The notes beneath the pieces were generated by a model. That model was not told the DNA's origin. It saw only the letters and a list, made by a program, of their open reading frames with translations, and ran no database searches. Positions 26,827 through 36,216 of a DNA stretch of 64,000 bases are shown one piece after another. The stretch comes from FEB-12 sp964503315. GTDB taxonomy: Bacteria > Zixibacteria > MSB-5A5 > GN15 > FEB-12. Position 1 is the first letter of the stretch. The number at the start of each line of letters is the position of its first letter. The translations under genes and the position numbers were made by a program. Location: the NCBI GenBank assembly GCA_964503315.1, contig CAZCZL010000009.1, forward strand, positions 1 through 64,000, given 5' to 3'.

Positions 26827-27723
26827 CTAACGAGATAGAACCGCGCGAAGCGCATCATCAAGCTCAGGATGTTCAAACTGACAGCCAGCGTGCAACAGCT
26901 TCGAGGGCGAGACTCGCATACTTGAAAGCAACAAAGCGTCCGCCATCTCCCCTAAGGTCAGCCTCAGCGCAAATCGCGGGGCGGCAAAAAACGCCGGTCG
27001 ATGGAGTATTGATGCCAGCGTCGCGTTGAACTCTTCGTTGGTCACTGGATGCGGCGCGACGAAGTTAACCGGACCGCTAAGCGAAGAATTGCCCAGTGCG
27101 AAAATCATTCCGTTGATGACATCCGAATACGCGATCCAGCTCCAGTATTGCTTTCCAGAGCCTAGCTTTCCCCCCAATCCGAACCAGTAGAGCGAAAGCA
27201 TCTGTTGCAGCGCTCCTCCATCAGGAGTCAGGACAACACCTATTCTCGGTATCACAGTTCGAATGCCGCGATCAATCACTGGTCGAATGGCATCCTCCCA
27301 GGCGACGCATACATCTGTGAGAAATCCAGTCCCGGGCGTACTCTCCTCGGTGAGCAGTTCGTCCCCCCTGTCGCCATAGTATCCGACGGCCGAAGACGAG
27401 ATCACCACATTCGGAGGAGAATCAAGGCGTACGATGGTCTCGGCAAGTAATCGTGTTGAATCAACTCTGCTCTTGAGTATGCGCGCTTTTCGCGCGGCGG
27501 TCCATCGACCCGCGCCGATATTTTCCCCCGCAAGATGGACGATCGCGTCGAATCCTTCAAGTGAACTCCGATCGATCTTCCCCGTATCCGGATCCCATTG
27601 GATGGCTTCTCCCTTAACGGCAGGCTTGCGCGACAGAATGAGTACTTCGTTACTTTCTGCCCGAAGCTGCCTCTTCACTCCCTGACCGATCAATCCAGTT
27701 CCACCGGTGATCAATACGCGCAT
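26827..27723 (-). CDS. NAD(P)-dependent epimerase, TIGR01777/YfcH-like
   Basis: A 298-residue short-chain-dehydrogenase-fold protein. The nucleotide-binding motif GGTGLIG is at residues 7-13, followed by the family segments AGENIGAGRWTAARKARIL, SSSAVGYYGDRGDE and a C-terminal DUF1731-like part. Members of TIGR01777 (YfcH, SulA-related) have no firmly known substrate. ATG 27723 is chosen over the overlapping TTG 27726 because AAGGAG lies 8 nt upstream. It starts 11 nt after the ABC permease gene and may be the last gene of the efflux operon, although the functions are unrelated. Confidence 0.88.
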   Translation of the reverse strand: MRVLITGGTGLIGQGVKRQLRAESNEVLILSRKPAVKGEAIQWDPDTGKIDRSSLEGFDAIVHLAGENIGAGRWTAARKARILKSRVDSTRLLAETIVRLDSPPNVVISSSAVGYYGDRGDELLTEESTPGTGFLTDVCVAWEDAIRPVIDRGIRTVIPRIGVVLTPDGGALQQMLSLYWFGLGGKLGSGKQYWSWIAYSDVINGMIFALGNSSLSGPVNFVAPHPVTNEEFNATLASILHRPAFFAAPRFALRLTLGEMADALLLSSMRVSPSKLLHAGCQFEHPELDDALRAVLSR

Positions 27724-27734
27724 CAATTCACTCC

Positions 27735-28847
27735 TTAGGCCGTCCGCTTATGGAAACGTAGCGCGGAGAAGGTGAAGATGACAAGCCCGAAAATGGTCAT
27801 GCCGATAACGCTGGGATAGAAATCAGCCAACCCGGCTCCTTTGAGCACGATCCCCCTCACAATATCGATATAGTATCGCATCGGGTTGATCAAAGTCACA
27901 TTCTGCAGCCAGTCCGGCATGTTGGCAATCGGCGTGAAATACCCGGAGGTCAGCATGGTGAAAATGGAAAAGAACCAAGCCAGAAACATCGCCTGCTGCT
28001 GCGTGCTGGTGATAGTCGAAACGAACATCCCCAATCCCAGAGTACTCATCAGGTACAACAATGACATACCGAACAGCAACAGGTGCGAGCCTGCAAACGG
28101 AATCTCAAACCACCAGAGCCCCAACTGCAACGCGGCTCCCATGATCACCATGGAAATGATCGTGAAAGCCGTGATCTTCCCCATCATAAAGGTGATGGTG
28201 CTTATCGGCGTCACCATCACTTGTTCCAGCGTCCCCAGTTCTCTTTCGCGGACGATCGCCATTGAGGTCATCATCAGGGTCAGCATGGTCAGCAGAGTTG
28301 CAACGATCCCCGGCACCATGAAATAGCGCGACTCAGCTTCCGCGTTAAACAGGTAGTCATAGCGAAGTTCGATATTCGGTTTCCGTCCGGTGATATTGTT
28401 GGAGAATGTCCGGACTATCTGTCCGGCATACCCCAACCCCATGCGCGCGGCGTTGGCATCAGAGCCATCCGCTAACCAACCGATCTGCACCGGATCCCCT
28501 TTGACCAGTTCTTCCGAGAAATCCTGCGGGATGATCATCACCATCTCGGCATCCTTGCTGAGAAACCTCTGATCGAGTTGCCAAAGCGGTGACTGCTGCG
28601 GGTCCACCGTCCGATTGACCGGCTCGAAGTAACTGCTCGCCTTGAATGCTTCCACAAACTGGCGTGAAAGGGCCGACTGGCTGTAGTCGTAGACGTCGAG
28701 CTGCAGATGTTTCACGTCGGTCTGCACCGCGTATCCCATCAACAGCAATTGCACCAGCGGCATGACGAACAGCATCCGCAGATTGTTTTTGTCCCGCAGA
28801 CCCTGGATGAACTCTTTGCGCATGACTCCCATGAATGGACGCAGCAT
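27735..28847 (-). CDS. ABC-2 type transporter permease (YbhR-like)
   Basis: A 370-residue permease: one N-terminal helix, a periplasmic domain of about 150 residues, then five helices ending near the C-terminus. The sequence RERELGTLEQVMVTPIS is the ABC-2 coupling motif typical of YbhR/YbhS/YhhJ. With the next permease it should form a heterodimer moving drugs or other hydrophobic compounds out through HlyD and TolC partners. It begins 1 nt after the preceding permease stop, consistent with one operon. Confidence 0.92.
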   Translation of the reverse strand: MLRPFMGVMRKEFIQGLRDKNNLRMLFVMPLVQLLLMGYAVQTDVKHLQLDVYDYSQSALSRQFVEAFKASSYFEPVNRTVDPQQSPLWQLDQRFLSKDAEMVMIIPQDFSEELVKGDPVQIGWLADGSDANAARMGLGYAGQIVRTFSNNITGRKPNIELRYDYLFNAEAESRYFMVPGIVATLLTMLTLMMTSMAIVRERELGTLEQVMVTPISTITFMMGKITAFTIISMVIMGAALQLGLWWFEIPFAGSHLLLFGMSLLYLMSTLGLGMFVSTITSTQQQAMFLAWFFSIFTMLTSGYFTPIANMPDWLQNVTLINPMRYYIDIVRGIVLKGAGLADFYPSVIGMTIFGLVIFTFSALRFHKRTA

Positions 28848-28848
28848 A

Positions 28849-29958
28849 TCAACCTACACTCGACTTAAATCGTTTGACTGCCAGGGCCAGGAATATGACC
28901 ATCAGGATCGCCAGCGCGCCAGCTTGTGGGGCGAGTATCTCAACACTCGAGCCTTTCAGCATGATCCCCCTGACTATGTTCAGGAAATAGGTGGCGGGAA
29001 CTATTTTGCTCACTACCTGCAGTGGTATCGGCATATTCTTCACCGCGAAAATGAACCCGGAGAGCATGATGGAAGGCAACATGGTGATAAGCAGGGCGAA
29101 CTGCATCGCCAATTGCTGAGTCGGCACGGCGGTGGAGATGAGTATCCCGATTGAGAGCGCGGTCGCCACATAGATCATCTCCATCCCCATCAACAACCAG
29201 AAGGACCCGACAAACGGCACATTGAACAATATCTTGGCGAACGCCAGTACCAGTAATCCATCCAGAAACGCGATGACGATATACGGCAGCAGTTTCCCGA
29301 GTAGTATTTGCAGCGGTGAGACCGGCGCGGTCAGCAACTGCTCCAGCGTTCCCGTCTCTTTCTCGCGAGCGATCGTAATTGAGGTCAACAGCGCCGAGAT
29401 CATCAGCAGAATGATCGAGACAATTCCCGGCACAAAGAAGTGTGAGGACTTGAGGTCAGGATTATAAAGAACCCGTTGAGCGATGGTTACACCGGGCATT
29501 TTACTACCAGGCGCCAACATCTTGTCTTTGAGGAACTGACTAAGGATCGAGTTGCTGTACCCGACCACCGCGCCGGCCTGGGAGACCTCTGAGCCATCGA
29601 TCTGCAATTCCACTTCATATGGCTGGTTGTTCCGCAATGCTTCGCTGAATCCCGGACGGATCACCAGGATCGCCGCCGCGCGGCCACCGCGCAACAACTG
29701 CTGCGGGTCGCTCAGCACAGGCTCGTCTGTTGCTGGGAAGAAATAGTTCGATGCCCAGAACCGCTCCACAAACGCCCGCGACTCCGCGGATTGGTCGGCG
29801 TCTACCACACCCAGCGGAATATGTTCGATATCCATGTTGATGGCGTACCCGTACAGGAAGGTCATCATCAGCGGCATAATGAAGATGATGATCAGCGAGC
29901 GGAAATCCCGCAGGATATGGTACATTTCCTTCTGGGCGATGAACCGTATCTTATGCAC
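28849..29958 (-). CDS. ABC-2 type transporter permease (YbhS-like)
   Basis: A 369-residue permease with the same layout as its neighbour: an N-terminal helix (RSLIIIFIMPLMMTFLYGYA), a periplasmic domain, five helices and the motif REKETGTLEQLLTAPVS. It starts with GTG 29958, overlapping the ATPase gene by 8 nt. Pairs with the YbhR-like subunit; both permeases and both ATPases match the gene content of E. coli ybhFSR. Confidence 0.92.
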   Translation of the reverse strand: MHKIRFIAQKEMYHILRDFRSLIIIFIMPLMMTFLYGYAINMDIEHIPLGVVDADQSAESRAFVERFWASNYFFPATDEPVLSDPQQLLRGGRAAAILVIRPGFSEALRNNQPYEVELQIDGSEVSQAGAVVGYSNSILSQFLKDKMLAPGSKMPGVTIAQRVLYNPDLKSSHFFVPGIVSIILLMISALLTSITIAREKETGTLEQLLTAPVSPLQILLGKLLPYIVIAFLDGLLVLAFAKILFNVPFVGSFWLLMGMEMIYVATALSIGILISTAVPTQQLAMQFALLITMLPSIMLSGFIFAVKNMPIPLQVVSKIVPATYFLNIVRGIMLKGSSVEILAPQAGALAILMVIFLALAVKRFKSSVG

Positions 29959-30694
29959 TGACCACCCCGCGCGGGCTGATCAGGTCAATGAACATATCCT
30001 CAAGATTGCTCGCCTGGTATTTCGCTACGAGTTCCGTCGGCTTGCCGATCTCCACCAACTTGCCCGCATGCATAATAGAAATACGGCCGCAGTACTCTGC
30101 TTCGTCCATGTAATGCGTGGTGACGAAGATCGTCACTCCCTGGTCGGCCATCTGATAGAGAAGTTCCCAAAATGTCCGGCGGAAGACCGGATCCACCCCG
30201 CCGGTCGGTTCATCCAGAAAGACGATCTTCGGACGATGAATGATCGCGACGGCCAGCGCCAGCCGCTGACGCCATCCCGTGGGCAAAGATCCGGACTGAC
30301 GGTCGATGAACTCACCCAGCGCTAGCTGCTCGGTCAATTCCGCGATTCGCTCGGCGACGATTCGTTTTTCCAGATTGTAGACCGCGCCATAGAATTGCAG
30401 ATTCTCCCTGCCGGTCAGATCTTTGTACAGCGCGAACTTTTGCGACATATAGCCGATCGACCGCTTGATCTTTTCCGACTCTCTTATGATATCAATGCCG
30501 CCGACATGGCCGGAGCCTGAGGTTGGCACCAGTAGCCCGCAGAGCATACGGATGGCTGTCGTTTTCCCCGCGCCATTCGCGCCGAGAAACCCGAATATCT
30601 CTCCCGTGTTAACAGTCAGGGTGAGTTTGTCGACTGCCACAAAACTGCCGAACTTGCGCGTCAGATCCTGAATATCGACCGCAGTCCCGTTCAT
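29951..30694 (-). CDS. ABC transporter ATPase (YbhF C-terminal-half-like)
   Basis: A 247-residue nucleotide-binding subunit with Walker A GANGAGKT (about residues 36-43), Walker B VFLDEPTGGVDP and H-loop VTTHYMDEAE. The signature loop is LPTGWRQ in place of LSGGxxQ. This loss is seen in one half of YbhF-type double ATPases, so ATP hydrolysis may depend on the partner ATPase encoded upstream. In E. coli both domains are fused in YbhF; here they are separate genes overlapping by 4 nt. Confidence 0.93.
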   Translation of the reverse strand: MNGTAVDIQDLTRKFGSFVAVDKLTLTVNTGEIFGFLGANGAGKTTAIRMLCGLLVPTSGSGHVGGIDIIRESEKIKRSIGYMSQKFALYKDLTGRENLQFYGAVYNLEKRIVAERIAELTEQLALGEFIDRQSGSLPTGWRQRLALAVAIIHRPKIVFLDEPTGGVDPVFRRTFWELLYQMADQGVTIFVTTHYMDEAEYCGRISIMHAGKLVEIGKPTELVAKYQASNLEDMFIDLISPRGVVSA

Positions 30695-31605
30695 TTCCCC
30701 ACCTCCATCAACTGGATGAACCGGTCTTCCAACTCAGGCACGATCGGGCGCAGGTGGTCAGTTGAAACACCGGCCTGACGCAAGGAGTCAGTGTACTGCG
30801 CAATCCTTTCTCCTGGTCGGATGTAGAGGTGCATCCCGGCTCCGAAACGTCGCGCAGTCAACCCTTCGATCTGGTTGAGGCGCGCCACCAATTCGGTGGT
30901 AGGCATTTCGTCGAGATAGAATATCTGCCCTTTGAACTCGGCGGCCAACTCGGTCGGCGTTCCCTCAGATAACTTCCGCCCGTTAAAAATGAAGCAGGCT
31001 CTATCGGCGCGCGCGACCTCATCCATGTAAGGAGTGGAGACCAGGATGGTCGTTCCCTGGCGACGAAGCTCCAACAATATCTCCCAGAACTGACGTCGCG
31101 AGAGCGGGTCGACACCGGTCGTTGGTTCATCGAGAATTAGGATCTTCGGATCATGTATCAGCGCGCACGAGAGCGCCAGTTTCTGCTTCATCCCACCGGA
31201 GAGTGCTGCCGCCCGGCGGTCGGCGAATGGCCCCAGCTTAGAGAAGTCGTAGAGCAGATCCCGCTTCTCGCGGTAGGCCGCGCCGGTCAGGCCAAATATC
31301 CCAGCGTAGAAGGTCAGGTTCTCCTCAACGCTCAGATCCGGATACAACGAGAAGATCTGAGGCATATAGCCAAGCAACGGTTTGATCTTCTCGAAATCCT
31401 TCAGGATATCCAGCCCCCCGATCGTCGCGCTCCCTTTGTCCGGATGTATTAGCCGGCAGAGGATGCGGATGAGAGTCGTTTTCCCCGCGCCATCCGGACC
31501 AACCAGCGCAAAGATCTCTCCGTCATTCACGTTGAGCGTGAAATCGTGAAGCGCTTCGATCTTCCCGTATGACTTGCTCAGGGAATCCGCTACCAGATAA
31601 CTCAT
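30691..31605 (-). CDS. ABC transporter ATPase (YbhF N-terminal-half-like)
   Basis: A 304-residue nucleotide-binding subunit with Walker A GPDGAGKT (about residues 35-42), intact signature LSGGMKQ, Walker B LILDEPTTGVDP and a C-terminal accessory domain of about 80 residues as in drug-exporting CcmA-type ATPases. It overlaps the adaptor gene upstream and the second ATPase gene downstream by 4 nt each, showing tight translational coupling. Presumed to form a heterodimer with the degenerate-signature ATPase. Confidence 0.93.
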   Translation of the reverse strand: MSYLVADSLSKSYGKIEALHDFTLNVNDGEIFALVGPDGAGKTTLIRILCRLIHPDKGSATIGGLDILKDFEKIKPLLGYMPQIFSLYPDLSVEENLTFYAGIFGLTGAAYREKRDLLYDFSKLGPFADRRAAALSGGMKQKLALSCALIHDPKILILDEPTTGVDPLSRRQFWEILLELRRQGTTILVSTPYMDEVARADRACFIFNGRKLSEGTPTELAAEFKGQIFYLDEMPTTELVARLNQIEGLTARRFGAGMHLYIRPGERIAQYTDSLRQAGVSTDHLRPIVPELEDRFIQLMEVGK

Positions 31606-32489
31606 GACTTCCCCAGCGTGATGTAGACCGGCATTCCTATCTTGAGTCGGCCATCGCTGTTCGGTATCGACACCTTGACCGCATAGACCAGGTTCGCGCG
31701 TGACTTTTCCGTCTGAATATTCTTGGGAGTGAATTCGGCCTCCGACGAGGTCCAGATCACCGTCCCCTGGTAACTAGTCTCTCCCGATTCAGTGCTGATG
31801 GTCGCTTTGTCCCCGATCTTCACTGAGGCAAACTGCCCCGATGGGAGATAGACTTTCGCCCAAACCGTATCCAGTTGCGCAATCTTGGCGACCGCTTTCC
31901 CCGGCGAGACCAGTTCGCCCTGGTCGACATAATCTTCCGTCATTACGCCGCCTTTGGGCGAAAGTACGTAGACATCCTGCAGTTGACGGCGCAACCGCGC
32001 GATATCCGCGTCCAGTTTGGTGATCTGCGCGTTGATCACTTCCACATTAGCCGATGCGGTCTGCCGTCCATTGACCGCCAGCGTCACCTCATGTTCAAGC
32101 TGATCCATCTGCTTCTGCGTGGCCGAGCCGTTCTTCAACAAACGCGCGACTCTATCCCGCTCTGACTTAGCATAGGACTCGGTCTCGCGGGCCTTGGTCA
32201 CCACCAGTTTGGCGGCATCTAGATTCGCCAGCAGAGTCTGGCGGTTCGCTTCCGCCGAGGCGATATCCAATTCTATCTTGCTCGGGTCAATGATGACGAG
32301 CGTATCTCCCTGCACCACGGTCGCTCCCTCTTCAAAACGCTGTTCCAGAATCCGCCCCGCGGCCTCGGCCGAGACCAACACATCGTTCGCTTCGATGAAA
32401 GCCGAGCCGCCAGCTTCGTTCTCTCCATTGCCGCATCCGGCCAGCATCGCCGCGCCGGCGAACAGAACCACCAGTAATACCGTACGCAT
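31602..32489 (-). CDS. HlyD-family periplasmic adaptor lipoprotein (YbhG-like)
   Basis: A 295-residue membrane-fusion protein with a lipobox (MLAGC, C19), lipoyl halves (VSAEAAGRILEQRFEEGATV and later VLSPKGGVMTEDYVDQGELV), a coiled-coil hairpin (about residues 85-165) and a beta-barrel. Should bridge the ABC-2 permeases to the TolC homolog encoded 3 nt upstream. The lipid anchor replaces the usual N-terminal helix of YbhG. Confidence 0.92.
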   Translation of the reverse strand: MRTVLLVVLFAGAAMLAGCGNGENEAGGSAFIEANDVLVSAEAAGRILEQRFEEGATVVQGDTLVIIDPSKIELDIASAEANRQTLLANLDAAKLVVTKARETESYAKSERDRVARLLKNGSATQKQMDQLEHEVTLAVNGRQTASANVEVINAQITKLDADIARLRRQLQDVYVLSPKGGVMTEDYVDQGELVSPGKAVAKIAQLDTVWAKVYLPSGQFASVKIGDKATISTESGETSYQGTVIWTSSEAEFTPKNIQTEKSRANLVYAVKVSIPNSDGRLKIGMPVYITLGKS

Positions 32490-32492
32490 CGT

Positions 32493-33800
32493 CTATATCC
32501 CTTTCTTCAATTCGTCTGAGCCGGTCGCGTAGTAGTAGCCGGACTGCGCGATGTAGTAGTCTATCAATGAGGCCGCCATTGCCGCTTCCGATGCGGTCAG
32601 GTCCGCTTCTATCTCCAGAAGTCGATTCGATGATAACACGCCATCGGCATGCTGCTGCGCGGCCAATCGATATTGCGAACTGCTGATCTGATACTCCGCC
32701 AGACTATTCTGATAGCGTCTGAACGCGAGCTTCAGCTGTTCGAGTGAGAGATTCGCCTCGCGACTGAGATTCTCCGCCACTATGTCCCGTTCGCGACGCA
32801 CCGACTCCAGCGCCCATGCTGAACTCCGCGCTTTGTTGGAGGTCCGCCCGCCCAGATTGAATGACCAGTTGAGAGTTGCGCCAACCGTGAAATAATCGTT
32901 CCAGCTATTGCCGAAGCGGTCGAGATTCGGTTTGCCGTATGAGTATCCGCCGAATGCCGCCAGGGTCGGGAAGTGATCCGCTTTGCTGACTTTGTGCCGG
33001 GCGGTCGCCATTTTGATTGACGCGTCCGCCGCCTGCAACTCCGGCTTGGATTGGGACACAGTCACGGCGAGACTGGCGTCGGTCGGTTGGCCCGGCTTGT
33101 CTGTCAGCCCGAGAGAATCCGATAGGTTAATTCCCAGTAGTGTGAGCAGACGTATCTCGCTCACCCGGTGATTTGTCTCCGCCTGACTGACCGCGAGTGT
33201 GGCTTTGGACAGCGCCAGATTCGCGTCGAGTACCGCCACAGAATCCGCCGCGCCGGCCTCGTACAACGAGTGGATATTTCGATTGATCACTTCGGCGCGT
33301 TTCAATGAGGCTTGCGCGACTTTCAGCAGCTCGGTGGCGCGATAGAGACCGAAATACTCTGCTCGGGTCAAATAGTAGACTTTGTCCTGGTCGGCCGATT
33401 CAAGCGCCTGGTACATATCGCGCGCGGCCGACGCGAGATCGATCCCGCCGGAGATCTTTCCGCCCGTAAAGAGCGGCATATTTAGGCGAAAATCCGCCTG
33501 GTAGTTCTCGTGCGTTCCTATCTCACGATTTATTGGAGGCAGAGTCGGGAGCGCGATTGACATGGTCGCGACTTCGCTGATATAGCTCCCCGTCCCAACA
33601 GCGCTCAGCGTGGGAAACCGTTCAGCCTGCGCCGCTCGAAGATCCGATGAGGAACCCTCCGCCAGGGCTTTCGCTTTCTGCAGACTGAACGAGTGCTGCT
33701 GTGCCATCGTCAGCGCCTGCTCAAGGCTAAGGTCGCGCGGTAACGCCGCCAGCGGCGCAAGGAGCAGAAGGGTTATTGATATGACAAGTGTCAGCTTCAT
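32493..33800 (-). CDS. TolC-family outer-membrane efflux protein
   Basis: A 435-residue outer-membrane factor with a signal peptide (about residues 1-22), two repeats of long helices and short beta segments typical of OEP/TolC (PF02321), including LSLEQALTMAQQHSFSLQKA at the start of the mature protein. It would form the trimeric exit duct for the ABC-2 pump and possibly for the MacAB-like operon near 7-11 kb, which lacks its own. The gene overlaps the TetR regulator gene by 4 nt. Confidence 0.92.
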   Translation of the reverse strand: MKLTLVISITLLLLAPLAALPRDLSLEQALTMAQQHSFSLQKAKALAEGSSSDLRAAQAERFPTLSAVGTGSYISEVATMSIALPTLPPINREIGTHENYQADFRLNMPLFTGGKISGGIDLASAARDMYQALESADQDKVYYLTRAEYFGLYRATELLKVAQASLKRAEVINRNIHSLYEAGAADSVAVLDANLALSKATLAVSQAETNHRVSEIRLLTLLGINLSDSLGLTDKPGQPTDASLAVTVSQSKPELQAADASIKMATARHKVSKADHFPTLAAFGGYSYGKPNLDRFGNSWNDYFTVGATLNWSFNLGGRTSNKARSSAWALESVRRERDIVAENLSREANLSLEQLKLAFRRYQNSLAEYQISSSQYRLAAQQHADGVLSSNRLLEIEADLTASEAAMAASLIDYYIAQSGYYYATGSDELKKGI

Positions 33801-34426
33801 CTGGCCAGCACTCCATTCAGGAAGAGGTCAACAATGGCATGTTTTCTTTTTTCTATGAACGCGAGGCGATCCTCGATCCCCCAGATGCGGTCGGCCATCG
33901 GAGCGAACATCAGGTAACCGAGCGACATCATAACAAACGATATCAGCGTCTGTTGCGGGTCGACCTGGCGAAATGCTCCGGTCTCAGATGCGATCCGGAA
34001 TTTTCCGACTGTCTCCAGCGGGAATTGCGATTCCCGAATTGTCTCTGCCATCCACGGGATCGCTTCACTTTCGGGATTCGCCAGTTCGCGAAGCAGAATC
34101 CGCAGGAACTCCGGATGATCGCGATAGATGAAAATGTGCGTCTCCAGCGCCCCCATCAGGAACTCCTCAAGATTGGTTCCGGCGGAGGTGCGCGACCGAA
34201 GTTCTGTCACGACCCGCGTGAAGAATGTGCGGACCACATTCTGGTAGAGCAGTTCTTTGGAGCTGAAGTGGTAATAGATCATCGCCTTGTTGACGCCAGC
34301 ATTGGCGGCGATCCGCTCAACGCGGGCGCCGGCGAGGCCGAATTCGGCAAACTCATGCCTGGCGGCATCGATGATCTTCTCTTTCGTCCCGACATCCTCG
34401 GGAGTAACTTTCTCAGCGGGTACCAT
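33797..34426 (-). CDS. TetR/AcrR-family repressor, CecR-like position
   Basis: A 209-residue regulator: an N-terminal helix-turn-helix (about residues 14-60; IIDAARHEFAEFGLAGARVE then NAGVNKAMIYYHF) and a helical ligand-binding domain. It is the first gene of the seven-gene efflux operon, in the same place as cecR (ybiH) before ybhGFSR in E. coli. An inverted repeat 18-50 nt upstream of its ATG is the likely operator, so autorepression relieved by the pump substrate is expected. Ligand unknown. Confidence 0.93.
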   Translation of the reverse strand: MVPAEKVTPEDVGTKEKIIDAARHEFAEFGLAGARVERIAANAGVNKAMIYYHFSSKELLYQNVVRTFFTRVVTELRSRTSAGTNLEEFLMGALETHIFIYRDHPEFLRILLRELANPESEAIPWMAETIRESQFPLETVGKFRIASETGAFRQVDPQQTLISFVMMSLGYLMFAPMADRIWGIEDRLAFIEKRKHAIVDLFLNGVLAR

Positions 34427-34443
34427 CCCAAACCTTTCGGCTC

Positions 34444-34476
34444 AACTAACCTTTTGGTTAAACTATACGGTTAGTT
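34444..34476. promoter_or_regulatory. Likely TetR operator before the efflux operon
   Basis: AACTAACC and GGTTAGTT form an outer inverted repeat; the left part also makes a tighter palindrome TAACC-TTTT-GGTTA (34447-34460). The site lies 18 nt upstream of the repressor ATG, in a spot where binding would block transcription. Confidence 0.65.
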
Positions 34477-34683
34477 AAACGAAAAGTCCGCAGATTTGTT
34501 CCACTGGTCGCTGAAAATTCAACTTAGGCATTGTGCAGCAATACGTTACGGCCGCTATGGGGGTGCGCATCCCCGGAGGCGGACTATAAAGCTCATATGA
34601 CAAAGCTCGGGGTCCAATTCCCCTTGACGTATCATAGACTGGATCGTCTATTAGCTGTACTCAAAAGTTCATGGGAGGATGTC

Positions 34684-35046
34684 GTGCCAAATCTACTCAA
34701 AGCAGTTCTTTGCCTCGTTCCCCTGATTGCCACATCTCTGACCGGATGCAAGGACCGGACCATCTGCGGTGGCGGATTCACCACAGTCGAAGGGACCGTG
34801 ATCGACAGTCTTTCTGGCGAGCCGATCGACAGCGCGCGCATAACGATCTTTGATACTTTAACGTTGGCAGACCCGATCTTGTCCGACTCGCTTGGACACT
34901 GGGATATTTGGTATGAAGGAGCCGCGACCATTACCTTCTACTGCCAGAAGGACGGCTATCATACGAAGTCAGCAGTTGTGAGTTCTACTAGAGAGAACGA
35001 GTCGTTTTCGGGCGTAGATTTTCTGTTATTGTCATCAGGCGAGTAA
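34684..35046 (+). CDS. Small lipoprotein with carboxypeptidase-regulatory-like beta domain
   Basis: A 120-residue lipoprotein from GTG 34684, supported by GGGAGG 5 nt upstream. The lipobox is SLTGC (C22). The remainder, beginning TTVEGTVIDSLSGEPIDSARITIFDT, is the beginning of a CarboxypepD_reg-like/transthyretin-like beta sandwich, common in envelope proteins of FCB bacteria. A longer in-frame extension to ATG 34531 lacks a ribosome-binding site and would bury the signal peptide. Function unknown; it stands alone between the efflux operon and the receiver gene. Confidence 0.75.
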   Translation: MPNLLKAVLCLVPLIATSLTGCKDRTICGGGFTTVEGTVIDSLSGEPIDSARITIFDTLTLADPILSDSLGHWDIWYEGAATITFYCQKDGYHTKSAVVSSTRENESFSGVDFLLLSSGE

Positions 35047-35127
35047 CTCATTTGGCCTTGTCTGTTTTCCAATTGGGACGGAACGCTGCGATGATTATAA
35101 TCTGCGACGCAATGAGGCTCACTCGAC

Positions 35128-35514
35128 TTACGATTTTCCAGCAGCTTCCCTGAGAGCTTTTAGGAGTTGAGCTGGCGACCGGCCCTTGTGTAGACAGGTA
35201 GTCGAGAGCCCAAGTGATTTGATCTTTCGACCAACCTTCCTTATTGGATATCCCGAATGGAAGATTAATGCCGCTTCAGGAAGTACTCTATTCATTTCAA
35301 CAGCGATCTGAATCCCTTGGAAATCGTTATCAGGATACTTTATTCCTAATACTATTACTTTTATGTCAGGGTTCTGATGTGCAAGTGAGACCGCTTCCTC
35401 ACGTGACGAGGCGGTCAGCGTTCTGAATTCGTCCTCCAGCAGCGTCACCATTGCTTCGAGAACTAACCTATTGCCATCAACCAGGAGAATCACGGGGAGT
35501 GGAGAATCTGTCAT
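35128..35514 (-). CDS. Degenerate response-regulator receiver domain protein
   Basis: A 128-residue single receiver domain. The fold is clear from VILLVDGNRLVLEAMVTLLE at the start and CLHKGRSPAQLLKALREA at the end, where the conserved lysine is kept. One of the paired acidic residues is lost (VDGN instead of DDE), and the phosphoacceptor position reads VLGIKYPD instead of a VLDxxMP-type Asp, so phosphorylation is unlikely. Probably a phosphorylation-independent pseudo-receiver. ATG 35514 is preferred to an in-frame TTG at 35580. No histidine kinase is adjacent. Confidence 0.78.
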   Translation of the reverse strand: MTDSPLPVILLVDGNRLVLEAMVTLLEDEFRTLTASSREEAVSLAHQNPDIKVIVLGIKYPDNDFQGIQIAVEMNRVLPEAALIFHSGYPIRKVGRKIKSLGLSTTCLHKGRSPAQLLKALREAAGKS

Positions 35515-35636
35515 GACTTCTGAAATAGTGTAGTGCGCGAAGAGATTGTCAAGATTTGATGTCGCACTCTGCGACTTCAAGCCGTACGCTAATCTGGCAA
35601 CCGTGTGATCACCTCACCCAAACGCTAGCAATTGTA

Positions 35637-36029
35637 TCACGCTTTCGCGCCGAGCGGGCTGTTCTCGACCACTGTCTCAAAATCCAGCGCCTTGACCGCG
35701 TACTCCACCTGCACCAGCACGATCAGGAGTTCCTGATTCTCGGTCAGCGGCCCGAACTCAAAGCCGGCATCCATGATATCCCGCTTAGGCGTCTTCGCTT
35801 TCCACTTACAGGTCGCGTCTAACTGGATGGTCCGCAGCCCCATGATCGCGCGCGGCAGCACTATAGAGAGATTGTATTTCTTCCCCTCCGAGAATGGCCC
35901 CCGTCCGGTCAGTTTCATCCCGTGCAGGGAGAGGTCGCGCAGAAATCCCAAGGTCAGGTGGCTTGCCTTGTCCTTGACAGGCAGTACTTCGGGGGCGTAG
36001 ATCCGTCGGTCTTTTCGGTTGTCAGTCAT
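35637..36029 (-). CDS. PilZ domain protein
   Basis: A 130-residue protein matching the c-di-GMP-binding PilZ domain. RKDRR is at residues 5-9 and the DxSxxG element at 32-37 (DLSLHG); these are the two parts that grip the dinucleotide. The beta-barrel strands end in a C-terminal helix. No partner domain is fused, so it probably acts as a c-di-GMP adaptor. Its neighbours do not show the target. It follows the pseudo-receiver gene's upstream side by about 120 nt on the same strand. Confidence 0.82.
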   Translation of the reverse strand: MTDNRKDRRIYAPEVLPVKDKASHLTLGFLRDLSLHGMKLTGRGPFSEGKKYNLSIVLPRAIMGLRTIQLDATCKWKAKTPKRDIMDAGFEFGPLTENQELLIVLVQVEYAVKALDFETVVENSPLGAKA

Positions 36030-36216
36030 ATGGGCACCTTATCTGGATTCGGCGAGTTCTTTCTGGCTATCGACAATCTTTCGATTCACTTGAGGCGGCC
36101 CAACCGGCTGTCCAACCGGAGCTTCAGTCCGGCCTCCAGCCTGCCGATATATAATGTAGTCTGATCATCTCGATTATTTCTTGTTTTCAATATCATCTCC
36201 ACCAAGGAGGGAAAGA

